NCBI RefSeq assembly: GCF_000158955.1 | Contig: NZ_GG657757.1 | Location: 5,659,932-5,723,931 of the forward strand | Source: Streptomyces viridochromogenes DSM 40736 | GTDB lineage: Bacteria > Actinomycetota > Actinomycetes > Streptomycetales > Streptomycetaceae | Length of the DNA: 64,000 bases | Reading direction: 5' to 3' | Part shown: piece after piece, positions 32,885-40,222 of the stretch | How positions within the stretch are numbered: position 1 is the first letter of the stretch | Layout of the letters: each line of letters starts with the position of its first letter | The notes under the pieces: model-generated | Seen by the model: only the letters and a program-made list of their open reading frames with translations | Told to the model about the DNA's origin: nothing | Databases searched by the model: none | Program-made: the position numbers and the translations under genes

Positions 32885-33319
32885 ATTGATCACACTATGT
32901 GCTGCCCTCCAACAACCAATGCGACGGTGATGTCCCGTGATCATCAGGGCTGTTGTCCGCGACCGCCCGATCGTCGAGCTGGAGGAGTGGCGGGGAACGG
33001 CGAAGCAGCGAGTGCCCTTCGATGAAGGTGCTAGTAAGTTCCTCGCCAGTTGATGTGATCTCGTCCGTTATGCGCTTGGCGAGGTTGTCGATCGAGGCGA
33101 TGTGGATCACGGCTTCGGAGCTGGTGCCGAGGGTCTTGTAGTCGCCGGCGAGGCGCCTGTGGAGCGTGAGCCATCCGAGACTTCGCTCAGGCGTGACCTG
33201 GCACTGCTGGAGTATCCAGGTCTGGAATGGCAGTAGGCCGGGGCGAAGCTGCGAAGTAGGGTGAGGGTGCGGAAGCCGTCACCGCGTGACGCGCGACCGG
33301 TCCCCCCAAGGGTTTCCCT
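32885..33319. other. Gap with transposase debris
   Basis: 435 bases after the immunity gene. The middle encodes an IS5-type transposase C-terminus on the minus strand (33060-33197, listed separately). No intact gene was seen in the rest. Confidence 0.6.
33060..33197 (-). pseudogene. C-terminal fragment of an IS5-family transposase
   Basis: In one minus-strand frame the sequence reads VTPERSLGWLTLHRRLAGDY and then KTLGTSSEAVIHIASIDNLA. This corresponds to the end of Streptomyces IS5-group DDE transposases (usual pattern VERTFGWLMLHRRLARDYE). The N-terminal two thirds, with the first catalytic Asp residues, are absent. A remnant left by an insertion sequence near the toxin gene. Confidence 0.7.
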
Positions 33320-33946
33320 TCAGCCGCCGAACCAGACGACGAGGCGGACGTTGTCCTCGCCATGGAGTTCGGACAGCGTGCCCATCACGTTCCACACGGG
33401 TTGCCATGGTCCGTCGGTCGGTACCAGGTCGCGATAGGCAGGGACGACAGGTCGGTACACCTCGTTGCCGAGCAGGAGCTCTCCGTCGGCGGGCCACCGG
33501 GAGGGAGCGATATTGCCTTCTCCGAACTTGGCGGCGGCCGAGTCGTACAGCTCATCCGGGAGTGCGGCCAATCCGCCGGGCACGAGGGATCCTTCATGGG
33601 TACGGGACCAGCGGCGGACCCAGTACCGAGACGGGCCGTCGGTGCAGGGGGCATTCCAGTCGACAGCCGACAGTTCACGCCACGAGAACCACGAATGACT
33701 GTGGCCCTCGAAATCGTCCGCATCCCTTCGTGCCGTGTCCGACATATCTACAGGGGCTCCGCGCTCAGGGAAGAGAGCCCTGACAGACTCCACACTCCGG
33801 ACGTCGAAGAGAGCTGACCATGACATGTAATCACGGGCCCAATGAAGGTGCCGGATTTCGGAGAAGGGCTCCCATGTCGCGTGTTCAGTGCCATAGTGCC
33901 CAGGCTGGGGCCTGCATTCCAGCCATCCATACAAGGCGGTACTCAT
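33320..33946 (-). CDS. Orphan immunity-like protein, unknown
   Basis: Product of 208 residues beginning MSTALYGWLECRPQPGHY, Trp-rich (HLHWARDYMSWSALFDVRS, HSHSWFSWRELSAVDW) and ending VVWFGG. No signal peptide or membrane helix. I do not recognise the family by name, but single-domain proteins starting with a YGWLE-type motif are frequent beside toxin genes in Streptomyces. It lies between transposase fragments and next to a broken toxin tip, so it may be a displaced immunity gene. The start at ATG 33946 fits this motif; no good ribosome site is visible. Confidence 0.6.
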   Translation of the reverse strand: MSTALYGWLECRPQPGHYGTEHATWEPFSEIRHLHWARDYMSWSALFDVRSVESVRALFPERGAPVDMSDTARRDADDFEGHSHSWFSWRELSAVDWNAPCTDGPSRYWVRRWSRTHEGSLVPGGLAALPDELYDSAAAKFGEGNIAPSRWPADGELLLGNEVYRPVVPAYRDLVPTDGPWQPVWNVMGTLSELHGEDNVRLVVWFGG

Positions 33947-34032
33947 AAAAGCGACATTATCCAAGGTGGCCGCTGAGTGCCCGATTGGGCGGTCCTTGAC
34001 CCCGACCCCGGCCACTTCGCCGGCGAGGCGGC

Positions 34033-34291
34033 GAGCAGCGCGGCCTCTTCAGCCTCCGACTGCCGCCCGTGTTCGGGCTGTGCTGGCAGACGGTCTACCG
34101 GCGCTTCGCCTGGTGGAGCCGCGCACAGGTCTGGGGCCGCCTCCACCGTGTGATCCTGGTCGAGTTGGGAGCGCGTGGTGAGCCGTCCCGCTGCGCGATC
34201 GACTCGGTGAGCATTCGCGCCGCAGAAAGGGGCCGGACCCTGACGGGACCCGACCGATCGAGGCAAGAACGGATCGAAGATCCACTTGCCG
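34033..34291 (+). pseudogene. N-terminal fragment of an IS5-family transposase, frameshifted
   Basis: Reads LCWQTVYRRFAWWSRAQVWG, RLHRVILVELGARGE, then CAIDSVSIRA and LTGP; in a shifted frame it goes on DPTDRGKNGSKIHL. This is the standard order of IS5-type transposases around the first catalytic Asp (DSVSVRA, LTGPNPTDRGK). A few residues before CAIDS appear deleted as well. The fragment stops abruptly near 34291, where the toxin-tip remnant begins, so it marks a rearrangement junction. Orientation is opposite to the fragment at 33060-33197. Confidence 0.7.
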
Positions 34292-34709
34292 CCGCGGCGC
34301 TGGAAGGCAAGGTCGCCAATGCCTCCGACGCCACCAAGCTTGCCGAGGCACGCGCGGAGGTGAACGCCGTACGCCGCGCTGCCGACGACGCGGCCCCCGG
34401 AACCGACGTGGGCGCCGGAGCCGGCGGCAAGATGAACCGCAAGGAGGCTGACTTGGGCAACGGGGAGAAGGTGAATCTCGACGAGATCCCGGACGCGGAC
34501 GTGGTCTACAAGGACAAGAACGGCACCGTGCACGTCAAGGAGGTCAAGAACGCCGGGCGAGCAAGGAGCCGGGCCGCAAGGCCACCGTGGAAATCGAGAC
34601 GGCGGACCGCTGGACGTCGGTCTTCAGCGAGTTCTAGCCCGCCCGGAACGGCAAGCCGGCGAAGGTCAGCGATCTACCGGAGGTCTCCCATGATCGGGGC
34701 GACGCCTAG
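34292..34709 (+). pseudogene. Decayed toxin C-terminal tip (nuclease-like)
   Basis: The first frame reads ATKLAEARAEVNAVRRAADD, then NGEKVNLDEIPDADVVYKDK and GTVHVKEVKNA. The pattern D-x(n)-VHVKEVK resembles restriction-endonuclease-fold toxin tips, and the preceding Ala/Arg helix resembles the coiled coil of the fusion at 29802. Near 34560 the reading frame shifts (continuing KEPGRKATVEIETADRWTSV), a TAG stops it at 34635, and the same frame then goes on to TAG 34707. No start or secretion part exists. It looks like an old tip displaced by the present one. Confidence 0.6.
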
Positions 34710-34721
34710 CGATGTCAGCGA

Positions 34722-34755
34722 CTAGGCGGACCGCTTCACGGCACGGTCCGCCTAG
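34722..34755. terminator. Bidirectional terminator
   Basis: CTAGGCGGACCG, a 10-base loop, CGGTCCGCCTAG: a perfect 12-bp stem between the toxin remnant and the DUF192 gene, overlapping the latter's stop. Confidence 0.8.
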
Positions 34756-35135
34756 AGCCCCCCTCCGCTGCCCGCGACAACCTCCACCCGAGCTCCTTCT
34801 CGCACCCCCCACGCACCCATCACACCCGCGTCGGCCTCCACCACATGCCGGGCCCGCAGCCGAGGCATCCCCAGTCGTCCCGGCCGCATGGTGCGCACGG
34901 CGATGACGCGAAGGTGCCGATCGAGGTAGGCGACATCGATCGGGATGCGCATACGGAAGGTGTGCACGCCGCTGGCCGGGGAGAGGAGGATCGCTCCGTC
35001 GACGGAGTCCCGTCCCAACAACCCCTTGGTCCGGGCCCGATAAGAGGTGGCGATCTCCAGGGGAACGCGCACGGACGGCCCCTCACCCCCGTGCACGACC
35101 AGTTCCCCGCGCCCGTCCCGCCAGCGCCGCCCCAT
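34752..35135 (-). CDS. DUF192-family protein
   Basis: Protein of 127 residues matching DUF192: VPLEIATSYRARTKGLLGRD, then GAILLSPASGVHTFRMRIPI, DVAYLDRHLRVIAVRTMRPG and VEADAGVMGAWGVREG. The family is small and soluble, with unknown biochemical role. ATG 35135 was picked because GGAGGTG lies upstream; an earlier frame extension has no support. In many actinobacteria DUF192 genes are close to Tad pilus genes, and this one is divergent from a lipoprotein gene across a GGGCCC pair, which supports membership of the same regulon. Confidence 0.85.
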   Translation of the reverse strand: MGRRWRDGRGELVVHGGEGPSVRVPLEIATSYRARTKGLLGRDSVDGAILLSPASGVHTFRMRIPIDVAYLDRHLRVIAVRTMRPGRLGMPRLRARHVVEADAGVMGAWGVREGARVEVVAGSGGGL

Positions 35136-35212
35136 ACCGCCCCACCTCCGCGCGTCCCACCCGCCACCGATGTCCGAACCCGAACGTATCCCCGAAGAAG
35201 CAGGCCCCACAT

Positions 35213-35226
35213 GGGCCCACGGGCCC
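35213..35226. promoter_or_regulatory. GGGCCC pair D between DUF192 and lipoprotein genes
   Basis: ATGGGCCCACGGGCCCAT (35211-35228) is an almost perfect 18-bp palindrome made of two GGGCCC. It sits in the 278-base divergent region 35136-35413 and could serve both genes. Confidence 0.5.
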
Positions 35227-35413
35227 ATGCCCCGTCAGCCGGCGGACGGCTACCGTCCCTTGACGCAACCGTTACTGCTCGACCTGGTCGGCGAATCACC
35301 GATTCATCCCCATACACCCCGTCAGTTGACAGGCTTCACCCTGGTGCGACCCCACCCCGCTGTATAGCTTTGGTTCGCTCAAGAGAAGCCTCGCCTCTGA
35401 CCGGGAGCCGACC

Positions 35414-36073
35414 GTGAACCGCCGCCCCACCCTCCTCGCAGCGCTCACGCTGACCGCCGCTGCGGCCCTGACGCTGTCCGCGTGCGGGAGCGATGACAGC
35501 TCCAAGAGCAAGGACAACGACAAGATCGCGGGTGCCGACACGGGAAGTGAGGCGTCGGCATCCCCGACCGCATCCGACCCGGCCTCCGCCGGTCGGCCCA
35601 AGATCGAGCTCCCGTCCGACCTCTCCTACACGTTCGACTGGCCGAAGACCGGCAACGAGGAGAAGGACGCGATCCTGGCGGACAGCGAGCAGTCCATCAA
35701 GGCCGTCGACCTGGCGATCGTCAACCAGGACGCGCTCGACAAGGCATACCTCTACTACTACGAGGGCGAAGCCGCCGCAGGGACACAGACGTTCATCGAG
35801 GCGTACGTCAAGGCCAAGGCGCGCGTCACGGGCGCGTACCGCTTCTACGACCCCGTCGTGAACGCCAGCGGCAAGGATCGTGGGTCGCTCGTGTACTGCG
35901 AGGACCAGAGCAAGGCCTACGACATGTACTTGAAGACGAAGAAGGTCAACAAAACGCCGGCCTCGAAGAACAGTTACGTTCTCTACAACACCCAGCTGCG
36001 AAAGAACGACGAGGGTGTGTGGGTCATTGAGAAGATTCTTTCGCAGAGAGCCAGCGACAAGTGCCAGCCTTGA
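35414..36073 (+). CDS. Putative lipoprotein
   Basis: Exported lipoprotein of 219 residues. Signal with lipobox LSAC (Cys near residue 24), a charged and Ser-rich spacer, then a helical domain (IELPSDLSYTFDWPKTGNEE, AIVNQDALDKAYLYYYEGEA) and a beta-rich C-terminus (SYVLYNTQLRKNDEGVWVIE). This resembles NTF2-like lipoproteins that form a cone-shaped ligand pocket. GTG 35414 has GGGAG upstream. It overlaps the next secreted protein gene, with which it is probably co-expressed. Confidence 0.82.
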   Translation: MNRRPTLLAALTLTAAAALTLSACGSDDSSKSKDNDKIAGADTGSEASASPTASDPASAGRPKIELPSDLSYTFDWPKTGNEEKDAILADSEQSIKAVDLAIVNQDALDKAYLYYYEGEAAAGTQTFIEAYVKAKARVTGAYRFYDPVVNASGKDRGSLVYCEDQSKAYDMYLKTKKVNKTPASKNSYVLYNTQLRKNDEGVWVIEKILSQRASDKCQP

Positions 36074-37110
36074 GCAGAGTTTCCCGGGCCGCGATCGTAT
36101 CGATTTCGATCGGTTCGCTACTGCTGTGTGGCGCCCCGGCCTTCGCCGACAACATCATCGGTGGCGGAGCTCAAGCACCCGCCAATCCGAATGTCAAGGG
36201 TGACTCAGACGGAAGCGGCACTCTCTCCTCCACTGCCGGAGTCGTCGTCTTCGATCGTTCTGACAACGGGTCAGGCCAGTCGGCAGGCTCGGTGAAGTCA
36301 GCCACGACGTGGACGCCGCCCGCCTGCTACTACGCCCCGAAGTACACCCCTGATCAGCTCGAAAAGACCCTGGAGCCGGTCTGGCAGGCCGAGTCGACCG
36401 GTTACCAATGGGACGCCGAGCAACGCGACCGCTACGTCAACGGTCATCCCTACAAGGATTTCAACAAGGAGAAGAAGGGCAAGGGCTACTGGTGGGCCTC
36501 CTATGTCACGCCTGGGCGTGAAGGGGATCCAGGGGCCCTCGACTGCGACAAGCCGATCTTCTGGGTGGACAACGGAGACCCTCCGCCCCCGGACGTTCCC
36601 GAAGCCATCACGCCCGAGGTACTCGCCCAGCTCGCGTACGCCGAAATCCGTGTGCCTTCCACCACGGTCGAACTCGCACCCCAGGAAGCCACGAAGGTGA
36701 ACCTGCCGACCTGGGCCTGGCTGGACGGGGCGAAGTTCAAGCCGGTGTCGGTGACGGCCGGCGTCCCCTTGCTGAACATTCAGGCGACTACCACCGCCGA
36801 ACCAGTCTCTCTGAAGATCGAGCCGGGCACGGATGACGCCGTTACCTATCCCGGCTCGGGCAAGTGCCGGATCAACGCGGATGGCTCGATCGGTGAACCG
36901 TACGCCAAGGGCAAGGCGGACGAGGCTCCACCGTGCGGGGTCAAGTATCTGCGTTCTTCCGGCGATGGCTCGTACAAGCTCCAGGCGACGGTCACCTGGA
37001 AGATTCACTGGACAGGCACCGGTGTCCAGGGCGAACGGCAGCTGCCTGACGGCACGTTCGGTGCTCAGCAAGACGTAGTGGTCCAGGAGATCCAGTCCGT
37101 CAACCGCTGA
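36061..37110 (+). CDS. Secreted protein, unknown (pairs with the lipoprotein)
   Basis: Protein of 349 residues with a signal peptide (AAIVSISIGSLLLCGAPAFA). The mature part has an N-terminal Tyr/Trp-rich region (ACYYAPKYTPDQLEKTLEPV, YQWDAEQRDRYVNGHPY, KKGKGYWWASYVTPG) and a C-terminal beta-sandwich-like region (LAYAEIRVPSTTVELAPQ, YKLQATVTWKIHWTGTG). No transmembrane helix after the signal. Start is uncertain: GTG 36061 is used; TTG 36070 would overlap the lipoprotein stop as TTGA. Family not recognised by name, but a secreted partner of the upstream lipoprotein is evident from the overlap. Confidence 0.8.
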   Translation: MPALSRVSRAAIVSISIGSLLLCGAPAFADNIIGGGAQAPANPNVKGDSDGSGTLSSTAGVVVFDRSDNGSGQSAGSVKSATTWTPPACYYAPKYTPDQLEKTLEPVWQAESTGYQWDAEQRDRYVNGHPYKDFNKEKKGKGYWWASYVTPGREGDPGALDCDKPIFWVDNGDPPPPDVPEAITPEVLAQLAYAEIRVPSTTVELAPQEATKVNLPTWAWLDGAKFKPVSVTAGVPLLNIQATTTAEPVSLKIEPGTDDAVTYPGSGKCRINADGSIGEPYAKGKADEAPPCGVKYLRSSGDGSYKLQATVTWKIHWTGTGVQGERQLPDGTFGAQQDVVVQEIQSVNR

Positions 37111-37119
37111 CGGTCGTCG

Positions 37120-37157
37120 AGGCCCTGCTGTGTCGTGCGATCGCTCCAGTAGGGCCT
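37120..37157 (+). terminator. Terminator after the secreted protein gene
   Basis: AGGCCCTGCTG pairs with CAGTAGGGCCT (11 bp, one G-T wobble) across 16 bases, just after the stop at 37110. Confidence 0.7.
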
Positions 37158-37201
37158 AAAACGCCTTGTCCGTCCCGTCCCGGCCCGGATAGGAAGACCC
37201 C

Positions 37202-38083
37202 ATGACCACACTCGGTGCCGTCTTCCGCCCCCAGCTCGCCCCCGAGCGGCTTCGATCCGTCGCCCGTGTCGCCGATGAAGCCGGGCTCGAAGAGCTCTGG
37301 CTCTGGGAGGACTGCTTCAGGGAGGGGGGTGTCTCCACCGCGGCCGCCGCCCTCGCCTGGACGGAGCGGGTGCGGGTCGGGGTCGGGCTGTTGCCCGTGC
37401 CGTTGCGGAACGTCGCCATCACGGCGATGGAGATCGCCTCGCTGGACAGGATGTTTCCGGGGCGGGCGATCGTCGGGGTCGGGCACGGTGTGCAGGACTG
37501 GATGGGCCAGGTGGGGGCGCGGGCCGAGTCGCCGGTGACCTTGTTGCGGGAGCATCTCCTCGCGCTGCGGGCGCTGTTGGGCGGTGAGCGGGTGACGACC
37601 GACGGGCGGTACGTCAAGCTCGACGATGTGGCGCTCGACTGGCCGCCCGCGACGGACCGTGGGGTCGCAGTGCTGGCCGGGGCCACCGGGCCCCGTTCGC
37701 TGCGGCTCACCGGGGAGGCGGCCGACGGGACCGTCCTCACCGCCGCCACCCATGCCGAAGGAGTGCGCGAGGCAAGGCGCCTCATCGGTGAAGGGCGGGA
37801 GGCGGCCGGCCGCGGGCACGAGGCGCATCCCGTCGTCGTCTATCTGCTCACCGCCACCGGGGCCGGCGCCGCCGGCCGGCTGCGGGCCGAACTGGCCGTC
37901 GAGGGGCTCGAAGCCGTTCCGGAACTCGGTGTCGCCGGGGACGCGGGTGCTGTCGCCGAGGCCGTCGAGCGGTTGGTGGAGGCCGGGGCCGACACCGTCG
38001 TCCTCCAGCCCACCGGTGACGAACCGGACCCCGAGGGGTTCGTGCGCTTCGCGGCGGAGGAAGTACGGCCGCTCGTTCCCTGA
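37202..38083 (+). CDS. LLM-class (F420/flavin-dependent) oxidoreductase
   Basis: Luciferase-like monooxygenase-fold enzyme of 293 residues. Visible: LGAVFRPQLAPERLRSVA, EELWLWEDCF, RVRVGVGLLPVPLRNVAITA, GRAIVGVGHGVQDWMGQVG, then a late GATGPRSLRLTGEAADGT. This matches actinobacterial LLM proteins that mostly use coenzyme F420. ATG 37202 has GGAAG upstream. It is the first of three plus-strand genes (LLM, GNAT, methyltransferase) without obvious functional link. Substrate unknown. Confidence 0.88.
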   Translation: MTTLGAVFRPQLAPERLRSVARVADEAGLEELWLWEDCFREGGVSTAAAALAWTERVRVGVGLLPVPLRNVAITAMEIASLDRMFPGRAIVGVGHGVQDWMGQVGARAESPVTLLREHLLALRALLGGERVTTDGRYVKLDDVALDWPPATDRGVAVLAGATGPRSLRLTGEAADGTVLTAATHAEGVREARRLIGEGREAAGRGHEAHPVVVYLLTATGAGAAGRLRAELAVEGLEAVPELGVAGDAGAVAEAVERLVEAGADTVVLQPTGDEPDPEGFVRFAAEEVRPLVP

Positions 38084-38137
38084 CGGGACGCCGTGCGCGG
38101 GACACCATTGTCAGTGCCGGGTGCCAGACTCACCGGC

Positions 38138-38599
38138 ATGAGCATCGACGACGATGACGTGCGGCTTCGGCCCGTGGTGGACGACGATCTAGAGGCGTTC
38201 CTCGCCTACGAGCACGACGAGGAGGCCGTGCGGCGGTCCAGGTTCACGCCCCGGCCGCGGGAGGCGTTCATGACCCACTGGAGACAGCGGGTCCTCGGGG
38301 ACGACACCGTGCTCGTGCGGACCGTGACCGTGGCCGGTGACGTCGCCGGCAGCGTCGTCGCCTGGTGGGACGGGGACCGCCGCTTCATCGGGTACTGGCT
38401 CGGACGCGTCTACTGGGGACGCGGCATCGGGAGCAGGGCCCTGACTCTGTTCCTGGAGTGTGAGAAGAACCGGCCTCTGTACGCCGACCCCTTCAGCGGC
38501 AACACCGGCTCCGTACGTCTCCTCGAGAAGCTCGGCTTCCTCCGTACCGGCACCGTCCGGCACGGAGAGGACGAGCACGTCCTGCTCGTCCTTTCCTGA
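38138..38599 (+). CDS. GNAT-family acetyltransferase
   Basis: Protein of 153 residues with the GNAT fold: VRLRPVVDDDLEAFLAYEHD, VAGSVVAWWDGDRRFIGYWL, acetyl-CoA loop WGRGIGSRALTLFL, and YADPFSGNTGSVRLLEKLGF at the end, as in RimJ/RimL-type N-acetyltransferases. ATG 38138 lacks a ribosome site; a CAGACT box lies 8-13 bases upstream, so a leaderless start is possible. The last codons are part of a tandem repeat running into the intergenic region. Confidence 0.88.
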   Translation: MSIDDDDVRLRPVVDDDLEAFLAYEHDEEAVRRSRFTPRPREAFMTHWRQRVLGDDTVLVRTVTVAGDVAGSVVAWWDGDRRFIGYWLGRVYWGRGIGSRALTLFLECEKNRPLYADPFSGNTGSVRLLEKLGFLRTGTVRHGEDEHVLLVLS

Positions 38600-38636
38600 C
38601 CGCTCTCCCTTTCCTGACCGCTCGTCCATTCCTGAC
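38591..38636 (+). repeat. Three imperfect tandem repeats at the end of the GNAT gene
   Basis: CTTTCCTGACCGCTC occurs twice in succession (from 38591 and 38609), followed by a third, degenerate ATTCCTGACCG. The first copy includes the GNAT stop codon, so the later copies are probably duplications that do not affect the protein. Confidence 0.8.
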
Positions 38637-38652
38637 CGGGAGTACTCCCCTC

Positions 38653-39447
38653 ATGGCAGAGACCCACCACCCCCGCCGCACCTTCGAGGACCTCGTCACC
38701 GAAGGCGCCTTTGTCCCCACGGAGGGATGGGACTTCTCCTGGTTCGAAGGGCGGGCCACCGAGGCGCGGCCCTCCTGGGGGTACGCCGTGTCGATGGCCG
38801 AGCGGCTGGGCCGGGCCGATGCCGTGCTCGACGTGCAGACCGGGGGTGGGGAAGTGCTGGAGTTCGCGCTCGGCCGGGCCGGGAAAGTGCCCCGGCTGGC
38901 CGTGGCCACCGAGGGGTGGCCGCCGAACGTGGCGAAGGCCACCGCCCTGCTCCGTCCGCGCGGAGTCGCGGTCGTCGCCGCGCTGGAGGACGGCCCGCTG
39001 CCCTTCGCCGACGGTGCCTTCGACCTGGTCGTGAGCCGCCACCCCGTCCGCCCGCACTGGGAGGAGATCGCCCGCGTCCTGCGGCCCGGAGGGACGTACT
39101 TCGCCCAGCACGTGGGGCCGGGCAGCGTCTTCGAACTCGTCGAGCACTTCCTCGGGCCACAGCCGCAGGACGTGCGTGGCGCCCGGCACCCCGACCGCGA
39201 GCGGGCCGACGCCGAGGCGGCCGGGCTTGAGGTCGTCGAGCTGCGGGCGGAGAGGCTGCGCATGGAGTTCCACGACATCGGTGCGGTCGTGCACTTCCTG
39301 CGGAAGGTGGTGTGGATGGTGCCCGGCTTCACGGTCGAGACGTACCAGCCGCAGCTCCGCGCCCTGCACGAGCGGATCGAGGCGGAGGGGCCCTTCGTCG
39401 CCCACAGCAGCCGCCAGCTCTTCGAGGCACGCAGGCCGGCCCTCTGA
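38653..39447 (+). CDS. SAM-dependent methyltransferase
   Basis: Class I methyltransferase of 264 residues. Motif I is VLDVQTGGGEVLEFAL, then VATEGWPPNVAKATALL, the late motif FADGAFDLVVSRHPV and LRPGGTYFAQHVGPGS. The family is related to putative rRNA/small-molecule methyltransferases; the substrate cannot be told. ATG 38653 lies 53 bases after the GNAT stop. Codon use is like neighbours. A weak hairpin (AGGGC, GCCCT) follows near 39470. Confidence 0.85.
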   Translation: MAETHHPRRTFEDLVTEGAFVPTEGWDFSWFEGRATEARPSWGYAVSMAERLGRADAVLDVQTGGGEVLEFALGRAGKVPRLAVATEGWPPNVAKATALLRPRGVAVVAALEDGPLPFADGAFDLVVSRHPVRPHWEEIARVLRPGGTYFAQHVGPGSVFELVEHFLGPQPQDVRGARHPDRERADAEAAGLEVVELRAERLRMEFHDIGAVVHFLRKVVWMVPGFTVETYQPQLRALHERIEAEGPFVAHSSRQLFEARRPAL

Positions 39448-39717
39448 GAGGAGTGAAAGAGGGCTGATTTCGCCCTATCACCTGTTCGTCCTGTTCGACG
39501 CCACCCGCCCCGTTACGTCCCAGCAGCCCCTCGCGTCACTCGTTTCGCTCACCCCACTTGCGCATCTCCCGACGAGGGTTTTCACATCGTTATCGCTCGT
39601 GGCTCGCCTTCGGATCGCGACTGACGTAAGTTCAGATCAAGGTGATTCGCGTGAGCAAAGCTGCGCGGGCGGTACCGCGCAGTGGAGGGGGCTGCGCGGT
39701 GCAGGGCCGCTCCACGG

Positions 39718-39963
39718 TCAGGTTGTGCCGGAGTCAAGCGGGCGTTCGCAGGTGAGGTCACCCGTCGGAGGGTGTCGAGGGCGACGCGCCGAGCGGGTCT
39801 CCAGGAGTGAGAAGATCACGGCTTTCGCCTCGGTGCTCACGATTTCCCTGCGCGTCGGCCATCTTTCGGCCAGATCTGAGGCCTGAACCACAGGTTCCGC
39901 GGGCATCGACACGTTGTCGGGCGACTCCGGAGAGTAGTTGTGGCACGCCGATGCACGCAGCAT
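39718..39963 (-). CDS. Possible small protein, doubtful
   Basis: Open frame of 81 codons beginning MLRASACHNYSPESPDNVSM and ending LTCERPLDSGTT. Third-position G+C is lower than in the certain genes around, and there is no clear ribosome site, so this may be noise. No family recognised. Its promoter, if any, would lie opposite to the 6C-like RNA. Confidence 0.2.
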   Translation of the reverse strand: MLRASACHNYSPESPDNVSMPAEPVVQASDLAERWPTRREIVSTEAKAVIFSLLETRSARRPRHPPTGDLTCERPLDSGTT

Positions 39964-40038
39964 CACTTACGAAGGGTTATGGTGGAAACCCCCCCTCGGG
40001 CCGGTCCGTATCCCCCCCACGGACCGGCCCGTTTTCTT
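39960..40038 (+). ncRNA. 6C-like small RNA
   Basis: Two runs of seven C lie at 39989-39995 and 40012-40018. The second is the loop of a perfect 13-bp hairpin (arms 39997-40009 and 40019-40031) followed by TTTTCTTT, a true intrinsic terminator, rare in this window. A terminator hairpin with a C-run loop, together with a second C-run upstream, is the hallmark of the actinobacterial 6C RNA family. The first hairpin is not clear (only GGGTT with AACCC can pair) and the 5' end is a guess. Confidence 0.6.
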
Positions 40039-40222
40039 TGTGCGCCGGGGGGCGCCACGGCGTCGGCCGGAACCATTCGTTCCGCACCCGCTTGGCGGCC
40101 CGTGACGGCAGCGGGGGTAGGCTTCGCCTCCGGGGACCGCCATACGGGCAGGGACCGCCCGCGGCCACGACCGGGCCGCATGTCGCGGCCTGTCCGATCC
40201 GTACGGAGGGGCTGACAATCAC

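Larger units (their letters stand above)
39448..40222. other. 775-base gap before uppS
   Basis: Contains a weak hairpin near 39470, a possible small minus-strand reading frame (39718-39963) and the 6C-like RNA near 39960-40038. The stretch 39560-39720 shows nothing that I can interpret. Confidence 0.5.

Noticed and set aside
33060..34291. One interrupted insertion sequence
   Set aside because: The two transposase fragments lie in opposite orientations and do not form one element; no terminal inverted repeats were found.
38591..38636. Possible CRISPR-like array
   Set aside because: Only three degenerate repeats, without spacers.
39651..39755. 34-codon plus-strand frame starting GTGAGCAAAG
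   Set aside because: Too short, no similarity recognised, weak ribosome site.
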